Shown here: positions 16,780-25,601 of the stretch, piece after piece
Layout: each line of letters begins with the position of its first letter
How positions within the stretch are numbered: position 1 is the stretch's first letter
Source: Parafrigoribacterium_A soli
GTDB lineage: Bacteria; Actinomycetota; Actinomycetes; Actinomycetales; Microbacteriaceae
NCBI RefSeq assembly: GCF_040227235.1
Contig: NZ_JBELNZ010000002.1
Location: 372,001-436,000, forward strand
Direction: 5' to 3'
Length of the DNA: 64,000 nt
The notes under the pieces: generated by a model
The model's database searches: none
Seen by the model: the letters and a program-made list of their open reading frames with translations, nothing else
What the model was told of the DNA's origin: nothing
Translations under genes and position numbers: made by a program

Positions 16780-17481
16780 TTACGGGTCGAGCCGCGAGAG
16801 CGCAGTGCGAATCAGGCTGCCACGCACGATCTCCAGCTGCCCCGCAATTTCTCGCGCGAGTTCGCTCGCCTTGGCCCGGCTCGACGCATCTTTTCGCCGC
16901 GCGACCGGGATCAGGGCACTCTCGATGAGGCCCAGTTCTCGCTCGGCCGCCGCACGAAATCCGCGAAGGTGGCGCGGCTCGATGCCGGAGCGCTGTAGCT
17001 CGACGAGCGAGTGCAGGACGGCGAGCACCTCCTCGCCATACAGCTCGGCGGCGACGATGAGCGACGACGAGATCGCGTCGTTCAGCAGCTGCCGGGTAGC
17101 GCCGGCCTCGCGCACCAGTTCGTCGCGCTGCAGCTTGCGCTCGCTCGACAGCATGGACGGTGACGGCAGGCTTCCGCCACCGGGAAGTTCCGGCTGCCTG
17201 CCCGCATCGATCTCGTCGAGATAGCCGCGGATGACCTTGAGCGGCAGGTAATGATCGCGCTGCATCGTGAGCACGAACCGCAACCGCTCGAGATCGGCTG
17301 GCGAAAACTTGCGATATCCCGACTCCGTGCGAGCGGGACAGATCAGCTGCCGCTCCTCGAGAAATCTGAGCTTCGACGGCGTGAGGTCAGGAAACTCCGC
17401 GGTGAATCGCGCGAGCACCTGCCCGATGCTTAACAGGTTCGATGCTCCAGGCTCCGTTGCCTGGGCGTTCGAGCGTGCCAC
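16780..17481 (-). CDS. ftsR: MerR-family regulator, FtsR-type
   Basis: This 233-residue MerR-type regulator has the N-terminal motif NLLSIGQVLARFTAEFPDLT, then the wing region FLEERQLICPARTESGYRKF. The family is FtsR of Corynebacterium (Rv1828 in M. tuberculosis), which activates ftsZ. The C-terminal half is helical and has no metal ligands. The GTG start overlaps the TAG stop of garA by one base (TAGTG), so the two are probably translationally coupled. Coupling to garA places this division regulator in the same transcript as a kinase-controlled metabolic switch. Confidence 0.85.
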   Translation of the reverse strand: MARSNAQATEPGASNLLSIGQVLARFTAEFPDLTPSKLRFLEERQLICPARTESGYRKFSPADLERLRFVLTMQRDHYLPLKVIRGYLDEIDAGRQPELPGGGSLPSPSMLSSERKLQRDELVREAGATRQLLNDAISSSLIVAAELYGEEVLAVLHSLVELQRSGIEPRHLRGFRAAAERELGLIESALIPVARRKDASSRAKASELAREIAGQLEIVRGSLIRTALSRLDP

Positions 17482-17957
17482 TATGAGACCGCCCCATTGG
17501 CGAGATCCGCTCGCGACGCGTAGAAGGTCAACCGGAACTTGCCGATCTGCACTTCGGCGCCATCGCCTAGAAGCGCAGTATCGATTCTCACGCCGTCGAA
17601 ATAGGTTCCGTTCAGCGAGCCCAGGTCCTTGATCTCGAACGCCGTCCCGTGGCGCAGGAACTCGGTGTGGCGGCGCGAAACCGTGACGTCATCGGGAAAG
17701 ATGTCGGCATCCGGATGCCTGCCCGCCGTGGTGACGTCGGCATCCAGCAGAAAACGTGCCCCGACATCCGGTCCCCGACGAACGACCAGAAGCGCGGACC
17801 CCGAGGGCAGAGCCGCTATGGCTTCCTGCTCCTCCGCCGAAACTTCCCCGTCAAGGGCCGCCAACTGAGCCTCGAACTTGCCCGTGAAGTGAGCAGTCGT
17901 GTCAGTAATTCGAGGCGCGTTCTCGGCGGCCGGATCCTGGTTTTCGGAATCAACCAT
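17481..17957 (-). CDS. garA: FHA-domain metabolic switch protein GarA/OdhI
   Basis: This 158-residue protein carries one FHA domain (about residues 55-145) with the phosphothreonine-binding signatures TAGRHPDADI and VSRRHTEF and the closing LGSLNGTYFDG. GarA/OdhI inhibits 2-oxoglutarate dehydrogenase and regulates glutamate metabolism. Ser/Thr kinases switch it off by phosphorylating an N-terminal ETT motif. Here the matching stretch reads ITDTTAHF (about residues 17-24), so a double threonine is kept although the first residue is D. GGGAGG stands six bases before the ATG. The ftsR start overlaps its stop. Confidence 0.92.
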   Translation of the reverse strand: MVDSENQDPAAENAPRITDTTAHFTGKFEAQLAALDGEVSAEEQEAIAALPSGSALLVVRRGPDVGARFLLDADVTTAGRHPDADIFPDDVTVSRRHTEFLRHGTAFEIKDLGSLNGTYFDGVRIDTALLGDGAEVQIGKFRLTFYASRADLANGAVS

Positions 17958-18034
17958 CGTGAACCTCCCTTAGCGCTCCAGCGTATCGGATTCGGACGCC
18001 TCTGCTCCCCTCGAAATTTTGTTCAGACTCTGGT

Positions 18035-19699
18035 TTAGGCCGGGAGTGCCTCCGCAACGGCGTTCTGCGCGACGGGAGAATCGTGCCGTTCGCGGTGCAG
18101 TACCGCCGTGAGCACGTCGCTGATGGTGCGATCGGTCGCCGCGGCATCCGTGGTCGAACGCCAGGCGACGAAACCGTCTGGCCGCACGAGCACTGCGCCG
18201 GTAGAGGTCACCCCGTAGAGCGATTCAAAGCTGCCTTCCGGATCGGTGGGCCCGTCGGCCGCGCCGATCATGTGCAGGTCGACCGGGATTCCGAGGGTCG
18301 TCGCGGCCGTCGCGACCGACGGCTTCCAGCCTGCGCCACCCTTGCCGGTGAGCACGCAGAAGTTGTGTCCAAACAGATCGAGGGTGGACATCCGCTCGCC
18401 GTTGTGTTCCACGAACAGGTGCGGCGCGCGCGTACCGGGCAGGCCGGCAGCCTCGCGCGGGTCGCCGTGGAGGGCATGCTCGACGTCCTCCGAGAGGATG
18501 GACGCCGAGCGGTAGCGATAGCCGAGGTCGATAATCGCGTCACCCACCACGGGCTCGATACCGAGCACCGCACGGGAGGGTGCCGCCCGCATCACGTAGC
18601 GGGTATAGGCCTGCTCCACGGTGAACGCCGCTACCGGCCGACGCTCTGCATCGTAGGTCTCGAGCAAGTCGCTCCCGGCGCTCTCGCCGAGCACGGCCGC
18701 CAGTTTCCAGGCGAGGTTGTGGGCGTCGTGGATACCGGTGTTGCCGCCGTAACCGCCATACGGCGGCATCACATGCGCCGCGTCGCCGACGAACAGCACG
18801 CGTCCAGCCTGGAAGGTGTCGGACACCTCAGCGCTCGCCTGCCAGCGCATGACATCGTCGATCTTCACGTCGATGTCGGGGGCGCCGAGTCCCGAACGAA
18901 CGAGTTCGATGCAGCGCTCGTCGGTGAGATCCGTCCAGACGTCGCTGTTCGGATTTTTCGGATCCCCGAGGCCGTGCACCGCGAGGAACCCGGACTTGTA
19001 TGGCTTCTCGATGCGGAAGAATCCCTGCAGCGTGGGGTTGACCACCATGATCACACCGAGGTTGCGTCCACGCAGAAGCTCTTCGACCTCCGCGTGGAAA
19101 TAGATGGTGACGCTGTTCGAGAAGACCCCGCGTCCCTTCTGCGCGATGCCGAGTTGCTCGCGGATTCCGCTGTGGGCTCCATCTGCGGCGATCATGTACT
19201 TGGCGTGCACGGTGGTGGTCTCGCCCGTCTCGCGATCGCGAATCTCGGCGGTCACCCCGCTCGCATCCTGCTCGAAGCTCACGAGTTCCGTGCCGAACAG
19301 CGTCTCGGCACCAAGTTCCCTCGCGCGGTCGCCGAGCACGGGCTCGATGGCGACCTGAGTCGCAAATAGGCGCTCCGAGGGGCTGAGGTCGCGCACTCCG
19401 TCGTTCAGTTTGGCGAGGTAATAGGCGATCTCCTCGCCCGCGAGGCTCTCGACGGCCATGATCGCCGCATCCTGGTCGAACTGCGCGCTGGATTTGACCG
19501 TGACGGACTCCTCGAGCCCGATGCTGCGCAGGATCTCCATCGAACGCTGCAGGATCAGCGCCGCCCTCGGATGCACCGCCGTACCACGGTGGCGCTCGAC
19601 GACGAGCGTCGGGATGCCGTGCTGTCCGAGCAGCACGGCGGTTGTCATTCCGACGAGGCTGCCTCCGGCGATGAGCACTGGAACGTTCTTTTCAGTCAT
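18035..19699 (-). CDS. FAD-dependent aromatic monooxygenase
   Basis: The 554-residue flavoprotein belongs to the phenol or polyketide hydroxylase group (PheA/TfdB-like). It has the N-terminal dinucleotide fold VLIAGGSLVGMTTAVLLGQH, the middle motif AADGAHSG and the FAD-ribityl motif LFVGDAAHVMPPYGGYGGN. A C-terminal thioredoxin-like domain (about 400-540) follows. It would hydroxylate an aromatic ring using NAD(P)H and oxygen. GAGGAG stands upstream of the ATG. A divergent AraC regulator gene 190 bases away is the likely controller. The substrate is unknown. An antibiotic-modifying role, as for some relatives, cannot be excluded. Confidence 0.88.
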   Translation of the reverse strand: MTEKNVPVLIAGGSLVGMTTAVLLGQHGIPTLVVERHRGTAVHPRAALILQRSMEILRSIGLEESVTVKSSAQFDQDAAIMAVESLAGEEIAYYLAKLNDGVRDLSPSERLFATQVAIEPVLGDRARELGAETLFGTELVSFEQDASGVTAEIRDRETGETTTVHAKYMIAADGAHSGIREQLGIAQKGRGVFSNSVTIYFHAEVEELLRGRNLGVIMVVNPTLQGFFRIEKPYKSGFLAVHGLGDPKNPNSDVWTDLTDERCIELVRSGLGAPDIDVKIDDVMRWQASAEVSDTFQAGRVLFVGDAAHVMPPYGGYGGNTGIHDAHNLAWKLAAVLGESAGSDLLETYDAERRPVAAFTVEQAYTRYVMRAAPSRAVLGIEPVVGDAIIDLGYRYRSASILSEDVEHALHGDPREAAGLPGTRAPHLFVEHNGERMSTLDLFGHNFCVLTGKGGAGWKPSVATAATTLGIPVDLHMIGAADGPTDPEGSFESLYGVTSTGAVLVRPDGFVAWRSTTDAAATDRTISDVLTAVLHRERHDSPVAQNAVAEALPA

Positions 19700-19890
19700 G
19701 TCTGCTCCTCTTTAGACCAGGCGTCGTTGCCTGGGACGGAAGCTTCGGGCGGCATGGTCCTCACGCTTCGCAGCCAATGTAAGACTCGCGGGGTCGGCGG
19801 CACATCAGCGTAGGATGCAGTAAGCTGTCCGCTCCGTGCACCCTTGAAAGCCGCGCGACAGCACGTCACCGCTCAACGAGGAGTGGCCAC

Positions 19891-20886
19891 ATGCGCAATG
19901 ACAGCGTTCCGACCCGACTGCCTTCCGTGCGCCCTGAGGCGCCCGTCCGTCACCTGCGCGACTGGAGCTCGCTGCTGTCGAAATCGTTCATGCGATTCAC
20001 CGTGGAATCAGATCGGCCCGCGCAGTTCCGCGGGTCGCTGGGCATCCGCAGCATCGCCGGAATCGACTTCATCGAGATGTCGACGGGAAGCCACGTCGCG
20101 CAGCGTGACGCCGCAAGCATCCGCAGGGATGACAGGCCCAATTACCTGCTGTGCCTTCAGGTCGCCGGAGTCGGCGAGTTCTTGCAGGACGATCGGGTCG
20201 CGGTGCTCCACCCAGGTGACATCACACTCTTCGACACGACCAGGCCGACCACCGTCATCAGCAGCGCAAACTATCGCAATCTCTGCATGAAGTTCCCCCA
20301 GCAGCTGTTCGACATCCCGCAATCGCAGATGAGTCAGCTGACCGCGACCCGCTTCGACGCGCAGGACGGGCTGACGCCGGCGGCCGGCGCAGTGCTCACC
20401 ACCCTCAACCGCGTGGCGGATACCCTGCAGGGCAGGAGTCGGCAACTCGCCGCGCACAATGCCCTCGACCTGATGACCACGCTGTTCGGGAGCAGGCTGG
20501 GACTGCCCGACGGCACCCAGCGCCGCGCCAGTGCTGCGCTGCTGGAGCAGATGCTCGATTTCATCGATCGGAACCTGGCTGATCCGGATCTCTCGCCCGG
20601 AACCCTCGCGATGAACCACTACATCTCGCTGAGACGCGTGCACGGCATATTCAGCGACGCCGGTCTGACCGTGTCGGCACACATCCTGAGCCGCCGACTG
20701 GAGCGTTGCCGCCGCGACCTCACCGACCCCCGGATGCTCACCGTGGCGGTGGTGTCGATCGGTGCTCGCTGGGGCTTCAGGACCGCGTCGCACTTCGGAC
20801 GCGCATTCAAGGAACGCTTCGGCCGCACTCCAGCCGAGTACCGGCTTGACGCCATGGAGCGCAGAAGCACCGTCATTCCGAGCTAG
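19891..20886 (+). CDS. AraC-family transcriptional regulator
   Basis: The 331-residue protein has an N-terminal AraC-binding-like sensor domain and a C-terminal double helix-turn-helix (about residues 225-320). The latter includes LAMNHYISLRRVHGIFSDAG and the signature WGFRTASHFGRAFKERFGRTPAEYR. GAGGAG precedes the ATG by about eight bases. It faces away from the aromatic monooxygenase gene, so it probably senses an aromatic compound and activates that gene. Its TAG stop overlaps the stop of the convergent phosphatidyltransferase gene in one CTAG. Confidence 0.9.
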   Translation: MRNDSVPTRLPSVRPEAPVRHLRDWSSLLSKSFMRFTVESDRPAQFRGSLGIRSIAGIDFIEMSTGSHVAQRDAASIRRDDRPNYLLCLQVAGVGEFLQDDRVAVLHPGDITLFDTTRPTTVISSANYRNLCMKFPQQLFDIPQSQMSQLTATRFDAQDGLTPAAGAVLTTLNRVADTLQGRSRQLAAHNALDLMTTLFGSRLGLPDGTQRRASAALLEQMLDFIDRNLADPDLSPGTLAMNHYISLRRVHGIFSDAGLTVSAHILSRRLERCRRDLTDPRMLTVAVVSIGARWGFRTASHFGRAFKERFGRTPAEYRLDAMERRSTVIPS

Positions 20887-21464
20887 CGCCGCATTCTGAT
20901 CACCCTCGCGGATTCGACCAGATAGATCACGCCAGCCCACCAATACAGGAATGCGCCCCAGAGCGCGAAGGCCCATCCGACGGGAATCGTGATCCAGGCG
21001 ATGGCCGGGAAGGCCTGCCCGATCATGAGGATCGGAAGCGCGTAGAACAGGCAGAAGGTGGCGACCTTGCCGAGGTGATGCACGGGAAGCGGGCCATAGC
21101 CGAAATTCGCCATGACGACGCCGAGCGCGAGGAGCATGACATCCCGGCCGACAATGATGACCACGAGCCACCACGGGATGATGCCGCGGATGGCGAGACC
21201 GAGCAGGGTGGCAAAGATGAAGAGGCGGTCGGCAGCCGGATCGAGGAGCTGACCCAGCCGCGTGATCTGGTTGAGGCGCCGCGCCAGTACGCCGTCGAGG
21301 TAGTCGGTGATGCTCGAGACGATCAGCGTGAGCAGCGCCAGCGCGTCGTAGCCGAGGATGATGAGCACGAGAAACACCGGAACAAGGGCGAGCCTGATGA
21401 GGCTGAGCACGTTCGGAATCGTGAAGATTCTGGAGCTGACTTCGCCCCGCGTTTCGGCTCCCAT
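20883..21464 (-). CDS. CDP-alcohol phosphatidyltransferase
   Basis: This 193-residue integral membrane enzyme moves a phosphatidyl group from CDP-diacylglycerol to an alcohol. The full motif DG-x2-AR-x8-G-x3-D-x3-D is present: DGVLAR, then G eight residues on, then the two aspartates of LLDPAAD (about residues 47-68). Several hydrophobic helices follow. The product could be phosphatidylglycerophosphate or cardiolipin; the motif does not separate these. The ATG at 21464 stands eight bases after a TAAGCT -10 box and has no ribosome site, suggesting a leaderless transcript. Confidence 0.88.
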   Translation of the reverse strand: MGAETRGEVSSRIFTIPNVLSLIRLALVPVFLVLIILGYDALALLTLIVSSITDYLDGVLARRLNQITRLGQLLDPAADRLFIFATLLGLAIRGIIPWWLVVIIVGRDVMLLALGVVMANFGYGPLPVHHLGKVATFCLFYALPILMIGQAFPAIAWITIPVGWAFALWGAFLYWWAGVIYLVESARVIRMRR

Positions 21465-21472
21465 AGGGGTCA

Positions 21473-21478
21473 AGCTTA
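21473..21478 (-). promoter_or_regulatory. -10 box for the phosphatidyltransferase gene
   Basis: TAAGCT on the minus strand matches TANNNT and ends eight bases before the ATG. No Shine-Dalgarno sequence is present between them. Confidence 0.45.
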
Positions 21479-21498
21479 TCCAGAGCGGCCTGCGCCGA

Positions 21499-21504
21499 TA
21501 GGAT
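21499..21504 (+). promoter_or_regulatory. -10 box for the DUF1295 gene
   Basis: TAGGAT matches TANNNT and ends six bases before the ATG at 21511. With the opposing box at 21473-21478 it makes a compact divergent promoter pair only 46 bases wide. Confidence 0.5.
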
Positions 21505-21510
21505 GCGCGG

Positions 21511-22326
21511 ATGGCACCGTTGTCCGTAGTCATCAGCATCGCGATCGGCGCGTGTATCTTCGCCTGGATCGCCTCCCTCATCACCCACGAGCACTCCTGG
21601 GTCGACCGACTCTGGTCGGTGGTCCCCGTCGCATACGTGTGGGTATTCGCCGCCTTCGCCGGGCTGCAGGACGCACGGCTCGACCTCATGGCCGTGCTCG
21701 TGACGCTGTGGGGCGCGAGGCTCACCTTCAATTTCGCCAGAAAGGGCGGGTACACCGGAGTCGAGGATTACCGCTGGGCGGTGTTGCGCACGCGCATGAA
21801 GCGGTGGCAGTTCGAACTGTTCAACCTGCTGTTCATCGTGATCTACCAGAACGCAATCCTCGTGCTCATCACCCTGCCCGCGCTCACCGCGTACGAGAAC
21901 CGTTCTGCATTGGGCATCGGAGATGTCCTGCTCGCGCTACTCTTCATCGCGCTGCTTGCGGGTGAGACCATCGCCGACCAGCAGCAGTGGCGGTTCCAGA
22001 GCTGGAAGGCGGCCGAGCGCACCGCGGGCCGGGAACCGCAGCCGCGCTTTCTGCAGGCCGGACTCTTTCGCGTGTGCCGGCATCCGAATTTCTTCTTCGA
22101 GCAGGCGCAGTGGTGGGTGCTGTTCTTCATGGGAGCGGTCGCCGCGGGCTCGCTGCTGCAGTGGACGGTGCTGGGTGCGGTCCTTCTCACGACACTGTTC
22201 ATCGGCTCGACCAGGTTCACCGAGAGCATCACCCGCTCGCGCTACCCCGAATACGCCGACTACCAGGCGACGACTTCGGGCTTCATCCCGTGGTGGCCGC
22301 GAAGCGAGCGGCCCGTTCTCGCCTGA
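21511..22326 (+). CDS. DUF1295 membrane protein
   Basis: The 271-residue protein has about six or seven membrane segments and belongs to the steroid 5-alpha-reductase C-terminal-like / isoprenylcysteine methyltransferase-like family. Signatures are LTFNFARKGGYTGVEDYRW, FRVCRHPNFFFEQAQWW and the C-terminal RYPEYADYQATTSGFIPW. Relatives act on lipids or isoprenoids as reductases or methyltransferases, but the reaction for DUF1295 is not established. It probably has a leaderless mRNA. The divergent neighbour is a phospholipid synthase, which fits a lipid role. Confidence 0.85.
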   Translation: MAPLSVVISIAIGACIFAWIASLITHEHSWVDRLWSVVPVAYVWVFAAFAGLQDARLDLMAVLVTLWGARLTFNFARKGGYTGVEDYRWAVLRTRMKRWQFELFNLLFIVIYQNAILVLITLPALTAYENRSALGIGDVLLALLFIALLAGETIADQQQWRFQSWKAAERTAGREPQPRFLQAGLFRVCRHPNFFFEQAQWWVLFFMGAVAAGSLLQWTVLGAVLLTTLFIGSTRFTESITRSRYPEYADYQATTSGFIPWWPRSERPVLA

Positions 22327-22364
22327 TCTCCCGGGTGTCTTCGACTCGCCGCGGTCAGCGGGGG

Positions 22365-22370
22365 TAGCGT
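22365..22370 (+). promoter_or_regulatory. -10 box before the LRV-repeat gene
   Basis: TAGCGT matches TANNNT and ends seven bases before the ATG at 22378. A leaderless start fits better than the GTG at 22369, which would fall inside the box. Confidence 0.4.
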
Positions 22371-22377
22371 GGATGGC

Positions 22378-22836
22378 ATGTCGTGCATCCGATTCAATAC
22401 TCCAGCCCAGCGACAGGCCATGCGTGACCACGCGCCGTCCATGCTCACCGCGGAGGAGGCCGCGGCGCTGCATCCCGCTCCCCCGGTGACGGAGAGCAAG
22501 ATCCGCCGGCTTCGATTGCTCGCGCAGAACAGCAATCCGAAGATTCGCGAGAGCGTCGCGAGCAGTTACAACACTCCCGAGGACCTGTTCGTGAAGCTCG
22601 CAGCCGATCCGGAGGAATCGGTGCGCTCCTGTGTGGCGCGCAACGAGGCGACACCCTGCGACGTTCTGCGATCCCTCGCCGACGACTCCTCCGAGACCGT
22701 GCGCGGCTGGATCGCCGTGAACTATTTCGTTCCGGCGGATGTCATGGAGAGACTGGCCAACGACAGCAGCGACACGGTGCGGGCGCTCGTCGGATGGAAG
22801 GCGTCGCTTGCGGAAGAGGCGATGGCGCCCAGCTGA
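22378..22836 (+). CDS. variant leucine-rich-repeat protein
   Basis: The protein has 152 residues. From about residue 45 it consists of helical repeats of roughly 24 residues: NPKIRESVASSYNTPEDLFVK, then EESVRSCVARNEATPCDVLRS, SETVRGWIAVNYFVPADVMER and SDTVRALVG. This pattern is that of LRV repeats, which form a curved helical scaffold. Such repeats usually bind other proteins. No catalytic domain is present, so the function is unknown. The start at 22378 rests on the leaderless promoter pattern; GTG at 22369 is the alternative. Confidence 0.75.
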   Translation: MSCIRFNTPAQRQAMRDHAPSMLTAEEAAALHPAPPVTESKIRRLRLLAQNSNPKIRESVASSYNTPEDLFVKLAADPEESVRSCVARNEATPCDVLRSLADDSSETVRGWIAVNYFVPADVMERLANDSSDTVRALVGWKASLAEEAMAPS

Positions 22837-22895
22837 TCGGGGCCGCGAGCGGCAGCCAAGCGTACTCTGGCAACACATCATCAAAGGAGATGAAC

Positions 22896-24476
22896 GTGTT
22901 CCGCAGCCCACTACCCGATGTCATCATTCCCGAGCTGAGCGTGTACGACGCGCTGTTTGCGTCGCTTGCTGAGGATGATCTCGATCGGATTGCACTCATC
23001 GACGGCACTTCGGGTGCCGAAACCAGCTACGGCGAACTCCGCGCTCAGATCGATGCGTGCGCCGGTGCCCTGGCCGCTCGAGGTGTTGCCGTCGGTGATG
23101 TCGTCGCACTGCACTCCCCCAACGTTCCCGCGTTCGCAACCGTGTTCCACGGGATCCTGCGCGCCGGTGCGGTTGCTACCACAGTCAATGCGCTGTACAC
23201 CGCCGCGGAAATCGCGAACCAACTCAGGGACTCGGGAGCGCGGTTGTTGTTCACGGTCTCGCCCCTGCTGGCGCAGGCCCTTGAGGCTGCAACCGCGGCG
23301 GGTCTCGCTCGCACGGACGTGATCGTGCTCGATGGCGTGGAGGGGTACTCCTCCCTGCAAGATCTGCTCTCCGCGGGGCTACCGGCGCCCGAGGTCTCCT
23401 TCGACCCGGCGACGCACCTCGCGGTATTGCCGTACTCCTCCGGCACCACCGGGCATCCGAAAGGCGTGATGCTCACGCACCGCAATCTCGTCGCCAACGT
23501 CGCGCAGAGCGTGCCCAATATCGGAGTGGTCCCGAGCGATCGGGTCTTGGCCGTGCTTCCGTTCTTTCATATCTACGGCATGACCGTGCTGCTCAATCTC
23601 GCCCTCGCGCAGCGTTGCTCCCTCGTGACGATGCCGCGGTTCGACCTTGCAGACTTTTTGCGCTGCATCGCGGAGTACCGCTGTACATACGTCTTCATCG
23701 CGCCGCCGATCGCCGTGGCTCTCGCGAAGCATCCGTTGATCGACCAGTACGACCTGTCGAGCCTCGATACGGTGTTCTCCGGAGCCGCGCCACTCGACGG
23801 CGTACTCGCGCAGGCCGTGGCCGACAGGATCCACGTGCGCATGCGGCAGGGCTACGGGATGACCGAAATGAGTCCCGTGAGCCACGCCATTCCGCTCGAC
23901 TGGGATGACGTGCCACTCGACTCGGTCGGCCCGGCCATCCCCAATCTCGAAAGCAAGCTCATCGATCCGCTCACGGGCGAGGAGATCGAGATTCCCGCCG
24001 AGGGCGAGAGTGCACCCGGCGAGCTGCTGTGCCGCGGTCCAAATATCATGGTCGGCTACCTCAATAACGAGAAGGCGACCGCAGAAGTACTGGAACCCGA
24101 CGGATTCTTGCACACCGGCGACATCGCCACCGCGAACGCGCGCGGCGTCGTGACGATCATCGACCGACTCAAGGAGCTCATCAAATACAAGGGCTACCAG
24201 GTCGCGCCGGCCGTGCTCGAGGCGCTCCTGCTTTCGCATCCGCAGATAGCGGATGCCGCCGTGATCGGAGTGCTGGACGACGACGGCCAAGAGATTCCCA
24301 AGGCCTTCGTCGTGCTGCAGCAGGCCGCGTCGCTCAGCGACCGCGACGTAATGGACTTCGTCGCCGCCCGCGTCGCACCGCATGAGAAGGTGCGGCGGGT
24401 GGCATTCGTCGACTCCATTCCCAAGTCGTCCTCCGGCAAGATTCTGCGGAAAGATCTGCGCGCCGCCGAAGCCTGA
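22896..24476 (+). CDS. 4-coumarate-CoA ligase-like acyl-CoA synthetase
   Basis: The 526-residue adenylate-forming enzyme has the P-loop VLPYSSGTTGHPKGVMLTH, the motif GYGMTEMSPVSH, the hinge HTGDIATANARGVVTIIDR and the closing catalytic lysine in PKSSSGKILRKDL. This layout matches 4-coumarate/medium-chain acyl-CoA ligases. I chose the GTG at 22896 because AAAGGAG directly abuts the ATG at 22890 but lies six bases before the GTG. It is convergent with an F420-type oxidoreductase gene. The acid substrate is unknown; an aromatic acid would fit the monooxygenase encoded nearby, which is inference. Confidence 0.88.
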   Translation: MFRSPLPDVIIPELSVYDALFASLAEDDLDRIALIDGTSGAETSYGELRAQIDACAGALAARGVAVGDVVALHSPNVPAFATVFHGILRAGAVATTVNALYTAAEIANQLRDSGARLLFTVSPLLAQALEAATAAGLARTDVIVLDGVEGYSSLQDLLSAGLPAPEVSFDPATHLAVLPYSSGTTGHPKGVMLTHRNLVANVAQSVPNIGVVPSDRVLAVLPFFHIYGMTVLLNLALAQRCSLVTMPRFDLADFLRCIAEYRCTYVFIAPPIAVALAKHPLIDQYDLSSLDTVFSGAAPLDGVLAQAVADRIHVRMRQGYGMTEMSPVSHAIPLDWDDVPLDSVGPAIPNLESKLIDPLTGEEIEIPAEGESAPGELLCRGPNIMVGYLNNEKATAEVLEPDGFLHTGDIATANARGVVTIIDRLKELIKYKGYQVAPAVLEALLLSHPQIADAAVIGVLDDDGQEIPKAFVVLQQAASLSDRDVMDFVAARVAPHEKVRRVAFVDSIPKSSSGKILRKDLRAAEA

Positions 24477-24495
24477 GCACGACCGGCTTCGGGGT

Positions 24496-24993
24496 TCAGG
24501 GCCGCAGCCTGAAGATGCGGAGGGTTCTGCCCGCCGCACGCTCGTATTCGCGATAGCCGGGCCACTGCTGCTCGATCTTCGGCCACACCCGCTCGACTTC
24601 CTCGCGGTCGAGCCGCTCCGCCCGCACGGGCAGGCGCCTGCCGTGGAGACTGATTGCGGCATCGGGGTTAGCCATGAGGTTGACCGTCCATGCCGGATGG
24701 GAGCCGCGGGCAAAATTGCTGCCGGTCACGAGCATTGTGCCGCCCGCCTCCGGGTAGTACATGAGTGGTGTGTCGCGTTCGAGGCCCGATTTCGCTCCGA
24801 CGCTGTGCAGCACGAGAGAGGGAACGAGAAGCCCGCTGAGCTGCACCCGGCCGCCGGTGACCCACGCCGTCACGCGCTCGAGCGGGGGCATGATCGAGGG
24901 ACCGATGCGCCGAAACAGGCGCGTGCGTGAGAACTTCGCGACGGCCGGGCGCAGCGCCCGTGGCAGGATCGGCATCCGTTGATTCTCGTGCAC
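24496..24993 (-). CDS. nitroreductase/deazaflavin-dependent oxidoreductase (Ddn type)
   Basis: The 165-residue protein has the split beta-barrel fold of Ddn-like F420-dependent enzymes. Markers are LVLHSVGAKSGLERDTPLMY, MLVTGSNFARGSHPAWTVNL and YREYERAAGRTLRIFRL. These enzymes use reduced F420 to reduce quinones or nitro compounds. The start is unsure: GTG at 24993 lies 11 bases after a TAGCGT box, while ATG at 24975 gives 159 residues. Neither has a clear ribosome site. It follows the TetR gene on the same strand at 14 bases. Confidence 0.85.
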   Translation of the reverse strand: MHENQRMPILPRALRPAVAKFSRTRLFRRIGPSIMPPLERVTAWVTGGRVQLSGLLVPSLVLHSVGAKSGLERDTPLMYYPEAGGTMLVTGSNFARGSHPAWTVNLMANPDAAISLHGRRLPVRAERLDREEVERVWPKIEQQWPGYREYERAAGRTLRIFRLRP

Positions 24994-25007
24994 CGCTCGC
25001 GGTCACG

Positions 25008-25595
25008 CTACCCGACGGATGCGACGATCGCGCGCGCGCTGCGCTCGAGAAATCCCACGATGTCGTCGGCGGACATCGTGGTGTCGACCGCGCTCTCCAC
25101 CAGAACCTCCTCGGCGAAGACAACCCACGATCGCAGCCCGACGCGCAGGAGCTCGGAGTCCCCCGCGCCGAGCTCGCGGAACACCTCGATGAGGCGTTGC
25201 GCCTGGGCGCGGCGGGCCTGCTCGACCACCTCCCGCACCTCCGGGCTTCCGCTCGCCGTGCCGCGAACGAGCGAATAGAAAGTACCGCGATGGTCCCGCA
25301 CGAACTGCACGATCCTGCTGAGAGTGTCATGGAGCCGGTCGAGCGGCGCCAGGTCGGCCGAAGGCTCCGTGGCGTGGAGCATGCTGTCACGAGCCGTGCG
25401 CACGAGTTCGCGGTGCAGCCCGTCCTTGGATCCGAAATAGTGGAACAGGAGAGCCCGCGAGACACCGGCCTGCTCCGAAAGGTACTCGATCGTGACCGAC
25501 TCGAGCGGTCGATCGACGAGCGCGGCGACACCGAGCGCCACGAGCTGTGCGCGACGCGCCTCCGGGCTGAGTCTGACGCGGCGGTCGGTGTCCAT
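25008..25595 (-). CDS. TetR-family regulator
   Basis: The 195-residue regulator has an N-terminal helix-turn-helix (VTIEYLSEQAGVSRALLFHY, about residues 34-53, followed by FGSKDGL) and a helical ligand domain. A TATGCT -10 box ends six bases before the ATG with no ribosome site, so the mRNA is probably leaderless. A 21-bp imperfect palindrome at 25691-25711 lies about 100 bases upstream and overlaps the promoter of the divergent DUF6230 operon. That makes the operon and the TetR gene itself likely targets. Confidence 0.92.
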   Translation of the reverse strand: MDTDRRVRLSPEARRAQLVALGVAALVDRPLESVTIEYLSEQAGVSRALLFHYFGSKDGLHRELVRTARDSMLHATEPSADLAPLDRLHDTLSRIVQFVRDHRGTFYSLVRGTASGSPEVREVVEQARRAQAQRLIEVFRELGAGDSELLRVGLRSWVVFAEEVLVESAVDTTMSADDIVGFLERSARAIVASVG

Positions 25596-25601
25596 GAAGC
25601 G

